DNA from: CAYUVH01 sp964448135
Lineage (GTDB): Bacteria; Verrucomicrobiota; Verrucomicrobiia; Limisphaerales; UBA8199
NCBI GenBank assembly: GCA_964448135.1
Contig: CAYUVH010000029.1
Span: 1 to 64,000, forward strand
Direction of reading: 5' to 3'
DNA: 64,000 nucleotides
The notes beneath the pieces were generated by a model, which searched no databases, was not told the DNA's origin, and saw only the letters and a list, made by a program, of their open reading frames with translations. Positions 61,451 to 64,000 of the stretch are shown piece after piece; the stretch's first letter is position 1, and every line of letters starts with the position of its first letter. The translations under genes were made by a program, and so were the position numbers.

Positions 61451-62727
61451 TGGGCTGACACCACGACGTAGTTGCGTTTGCCTTTGCGCAGCAGGAGATG
61501 TTTGCCGAAGAGCAAATCACCTTCCGTGACCGCGCGCTGAACGGCGGCTTCGCGGACGTTGTTGATGTAGACCCCGCCGCCTTCGAGGTCCTTGCGCGCC
61601 TGGCCTTTGGAAGGACATAGCCCACTGTGGACCAACACTTCGACGAGGGCTTTGCCCGCACCGGCCAATTCAGTGCGAGGAATCGTCTTGGTGGGAACTT
61701 CGCCCACAATTTCGTTGAAGGTGCTCTCGGAAATTCCGGCGAGCTCCCCACCGAAAAGAATCTCGCTCGCGCGGATCGCTTCGGTGGTCGCGTGACTGCC
61801 GTGGATAATGTCCGTCATCGCTTTCGCGAGGGCCTTATGTGCGGCGCGGCCACCTGGGTTCTCGGTATGCTGCTTCTCGAGCGCGGTGATCTCGTCCTGC
61901 GTGAGGAAGGTGAAATACTTCAGATAGCGGACGACGTCGCGGTCGTCGGTCTGGATCCAGAATTGGTAGAACTTGTAAACGCTCGTGCGCTTGGGATCGA
62001 GCCAGATGGTGCCGGCTTCCGTCTTTCCGAATTTGGTGCCGTCGGCCTTGGTGATGAGCGGAAGGGTCAGGCCGTGAACGTGCCGGCTAAGTTTGCGGCG
62101 GGTGAGGTCAATGCCGGCGGTGATGTTGCCCCATTGATCGCTGCCGCCGATCTGCAGTTCGCAGTTGTTGTCACGGCATAGCACGTAGAAATCCAGCGCC
62201 TGGAGCAGCATGTAGCTGAATTCGGTGTAGCTGATGCCCACTTCGCGGTCTTCCATCCGAGCACGAATGCTTTCCTTCGCAACCATTTGGTTGACGGAAA
62301 AGTGCTTGCCGATGTCGCGCAGGAAATCGAGGAAGCTGATGGGCGAAGTCCAATCGGCATTGTCCAGCAGGCGGGCGGGATTGCCGGAGGTCTTGAAATC
62401 GAGGAGCATTTCCAGCTGCTTTTTGACGCCGGCGATGTTGGTGGCGATGACTTCGCGGGTGAGGAGCTGCCGTTCCTGGGTCTTTCCGCTGGGGTCGCCG
62501 ATCGAGCCGGTGGCACCGCCAGCCAGCGCAATGGGCACATGGCCCTGGAGTTGAAAACGGCGCAGCGCGAGCAGCGGGACGAGGCTGCCGACGTGGAGGC
62601 TATCGGCGGTCGGATCGAACCCGGCATAAACCACGATCCGTCCTTGCGCGAGGCGCGCATTCAAGGCTTCCGGGTCGGTGGAATCCGCCAGCAATCCCCG
62701 CCAGCGCAGTTCGTCCAAAATATTCAT
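61447..62727 (-). CDS. tyrS: Tyrosyl-tRNA synthetase
   Basis: The 426-residue protein is a class I TyrRS of the bacterial TyrS type. It has YAGFDPTADSLHVGSLVPLL (HIGH-like HVGS), GGATGSIGDPSGK, the tyrosine-recognition block SYMLLQALDFY with GGSDQWGNITAGIDL, and the KMSKS-like ADGTKFGKTEAG. A C-terminal S4-like RNA-binding domain is seen in LCPSKGQARKDLEGGGVYIN. It charges tRNA-Tyr in the cytoplasm. ogt is translationally coupled behind it. No T-box leader is seen in the 90-base gap to rpsA, which ends with the rpsA terminator. Confidence 0.98.
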   Translation of the reverse strand: MNILDELRWRGLLADSTDPEALNARLAQGRIVVYAGFDPTADSLHVGSLVPLLALRRFQLQGHVPIALAGGATGSIGDPSGKTQERQLLTREVIATNIAGVKKQLEMLLDFKTSGNPARLLDNADWTSPISFLDFLRDIGKHFSVNQMVAKESIRARMEDREVGISYTEFSYMLLQALDFYVLCRDNNCELQIGGSDQWGNITAGIDLTRRKLSRHVHGLTLPLITKADGTKFGKTEAGTIWLDPKRTSVYKFYQFWIQTDDRDVVRYLKYFTFLTQDEITALEKQHTENPGGRAAHKALAKAMTDIIHGSHATTEAIRASEILFGGELAGISESTFNEIVGEVPTKTIPRTELAGAGKALVEVLVHSGLCPSKGQARKDLEGGGVYINNVREAAVQRAVTEGDLLFGKHLLLRKGKRNYVVVSAQ

Positions 62728-62766
62728 CGGACCTAGAATAGAACGAGAGCGGCGAATTCTGAAAAC

Positions 62767-62796
62767 AAAAAGGGCCGGCCATCGCTGGCCGGCCCT
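62767..62796 (-). terminator. Rho-independent terminator after rpsA
   Basis: Read on the minus strand, AGGGCCGGCCA/TGGCCGGCCCT is a perfect 11-bp stem with a GCGA tetraloop, followed by a T-run (the A's at 62767-62770 on the plus strand). It lies 22 bases after the rpsA stop and separates it from tyrS. Confidence 0.93.
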
Positions 62797-62817
62797 CGTG
62801 AGAGTGTACTGGAAAGA

Positions 62818-64000
62818 TTACTTCGAATCTTCCGGCTTGTCGTCCAGACGGGCTTCGTCGGCGGCGTCGAAGGCGTGCTGGAGGGCGACGAGGTCTTCGC
62901 CGGGCTTGAGCGCGTCGAGCGCGGCCTGTTCGGCCTTGAGCTGTTCGGTGGAGTAGTTCGCGGCCTTGATGGACAGACCGATGCGGCGATCGTTCTTGTC
63001 GATCTTGATGACGCGCGCGGTCACTTCCTGGCCGACCTTGAGCACGTTCTTGATCTTGTCCACGCGCTCTTCGCTGATCTGCGAGATGTGCACCAGGCCG
63101 TCGATCTCGTGCTGCAGGCCGATGAAGGCGCCGAAGCTGGCGAGCTTGGTGACGCTGCCGGTGACGAGGTCGCCGATCTTGTAGAGCTGGTCAATCGTGG
63201 ACCACGGATCGGTGCTGAGCTGCTTGATGCCGACCGCGATGCGCTGGTTGGCCTTGTCGACTTCGAGCACGACTGCTTCGACTTCGTCGCCCTTCTTGAG
63301 GACTTCGGAAGGATGGTTGATCTTGCGCGTCCAGGAGATGTCCGAGACGTGGATCATGCCGTCCAAACCTTCTTCCAGCTCGATAAAGGCACCGTAGCTG
63401 GTGAGGTTGCGAATCTTGCCCTTGACCTTGGTGCCGGCCGGATACTTCTCCTGCGCCTTGTCCCAAGGATTGGTTTCGAGCTGGCGCAGGCCCAGCGAGA
63501 TTTTCTGCTCTTCGCGGTTGATGCCGAGGACGACCGCTTCGATTTCCTGGCCGGCCTTGAGGACATCGGAAGGTTTCGCGATGCGCTTGGTCCAGGAGAG
63601 TTCGGTGACGTGGACGAGGCCTTCGACACCGGGTTCGAGTTCGACAAACGCGCCGTAGGGCACGAGGTTGACGACCTTGCCTTTGACTTTGACGCCCACG
63701 GGGAACTTCTGCTCGATGCTGTCCCAGGGATTGGCGAGCTTCTGCTTGAGGCCGAGGCTGACGCGTTCCTTTTCGCGGTTGATGTCGAGGACGACGACGT
63801 CGATGTCCTGGCCGACCTTGAGGATTTCGGACGGGTGACCGATGCGGCCCCAGCTCATGTCGGTGATATGGAGCAGGCCGTCGATGCCGTTGAGGTCGAT
63901 GAACGCGCCGAAGTCGGTGATGTTCTTGACGGTGCCCTTGCGGATGTCGCCCGGGGTCATTTCGGAGAGGAGCTTCTGGCGGCGCTCGGTGCGTTCCTGC
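62818..64000 (-). CDS. rpsA: 30S ribosomal protein S1 (5' end cut by the window)
   Basis: The frame is open to the window edge, so the N-terminus is missing; the Met at 63960 is internal (preceded by ERTERRQKLLSE). About 394 codons are visible, with four S1 OB-fold domains: GTVKNITDFGAFIDLNGIDG; KGKVVNLVPYGAFVELEPGV; KGKIRNLTSYGAFIELEEGL; TGSVTKLASFGAFIGLQHEI. The first is followed by LLHITDMSWGRIGHP, a hallmark of domain 3 of long S1 proteins. An acidic C-terminal tail (EARLDDKPEDSK) ends the protein. S1 helps bring mRNA to the 30S subunit, which fits the many genes here with weak ribosome sites. A strong terminator follows. Confidence 0.97.
   Translation of the reverse strand, partial: QERTERRQKLLSEMTPGDIRKGTVKNITDFGAFIDLNGIDGLLHITDMSWGRIGHPSEILKVGQDIDVVVLDINREKERVSLGLKQKLANPWDSIEQKFPVGVKVKGKVVNLVPYGAFVELEPGVEGLVHVTELSWTKRIAKPSDVLKAGQEIEAVVLGINREEQKISLGLRQLETNPWDKAQEKYPAGTKVKGKIRNLTSYGAFIELEEGLDGMIHVSDISWTRKINHPSEVLKKGDEVEAVVLEVDKANQRIAVGIKQLSTDPWSTIDQLYKIGDLVTGSVTKLASFGAFIGLQHEIDGLVHISQISEERVDKIKNVLKVGQEVTARVIKIDKNDRRIGLSIKAANYSTEQLKAEQAALDALKPGEDLVALQHAFDAADEARLDDKPEDSK

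Overview
This window most likely comes from the chromosome of a member of the Verrucomicrobiota. A Limisphaerales/Pedosphaera-like bacterium is my best guess, made from gene content and style rather than from a database match. The DNA is about 60% GC. Secreted proteins are very large, rich in Thr/Asn/Gly and built from beta modules (DUF11, TIG, LamG, lamin-tail). There are two pseudopilins of the 'N-terminal cleavage/methylation plus H-X9-DG' kind, two ECF sigma factors fused to a membrane segment and coiled coil, and two DUF6600/YXWGXW proteins. Intergenic DNA is full of short palindromes and tandem 7-mers and 9-mers. I saw no tRNA, rRNA, CRISPR array, prophage or transposase gene.

Layout. 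1-5064: a large secreted beta protein, a membrane-tethered ECF sigma factor (minus) and a zinc-ribbon/PH-domain protein. 5171-8089: a Fur-family regulator with a PerR/Fur-box-like operator, then sufB-sufC and a clean terminator. 8100-8470: repeats and hairpins. 8490-12077: a DUF6600 secreted protein (minus), a small conserved-looking protein and an amidohydrolase. 12652-15132: a PII protein, dnaA and a VOC protein. 15167-22994 (minus): five genes, several overlapping by 4 bp: ECF-fusion sigma, a related membrane protein, a pseudopilin, a glycoside-hydrolase-like protein and a polysaccharide-lyase/LamG protein. 23041-29606: a DUF2851 protein, a divergent HtrA-like protease, a repeat-filled gap holding a broken copy of that protease's 3' end, and pyruvate phosphate dikinase. 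29633-33539 (minus): a zinc-ribbon protein, a TrmH methyltransferase, an MBL hydrolase, a GNAT and a Cys-rich metal-binding protein. 33923-37133: an SLT-like protein coupled to an LTXXQ-like protein, two hypotheticals and a second pseudopilin. 37347-39889 (minus): sdhB and sdhA without a membrane anchor. 39970-45418: a HEAT-like protein, a second MBL hydrolase and a batC-batD-batE operon. 45606-57838: the second DUF6600 protein, an O-methyltransferase, a giant sedolisin protease and a giant secreted nuclease that share modules. 58053-64000: two OPA-type MFS transporters in tandem, tyrS-ogt (minus), and ribosomal protein S1 cut off by the window edge.

Together the genes suggest an aerobic or microaerobic heterotroph living on polymers. 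It invests in secreted polysaccharide-, protein- and nucleic-acid-degrading enzymes and in envelope-linked regulation. The most notable items are the ECF-tether architecture occurring twice and beginning an apparent polymer-use operon, an uncharacterised ~190-residue domain shared by the sedolisin and the nuclease, a recurring C-terminal module on four secreted proteins, an unusual Fur-family metal site next to suf, and heptamer repeats that supply part of a signal peptide.
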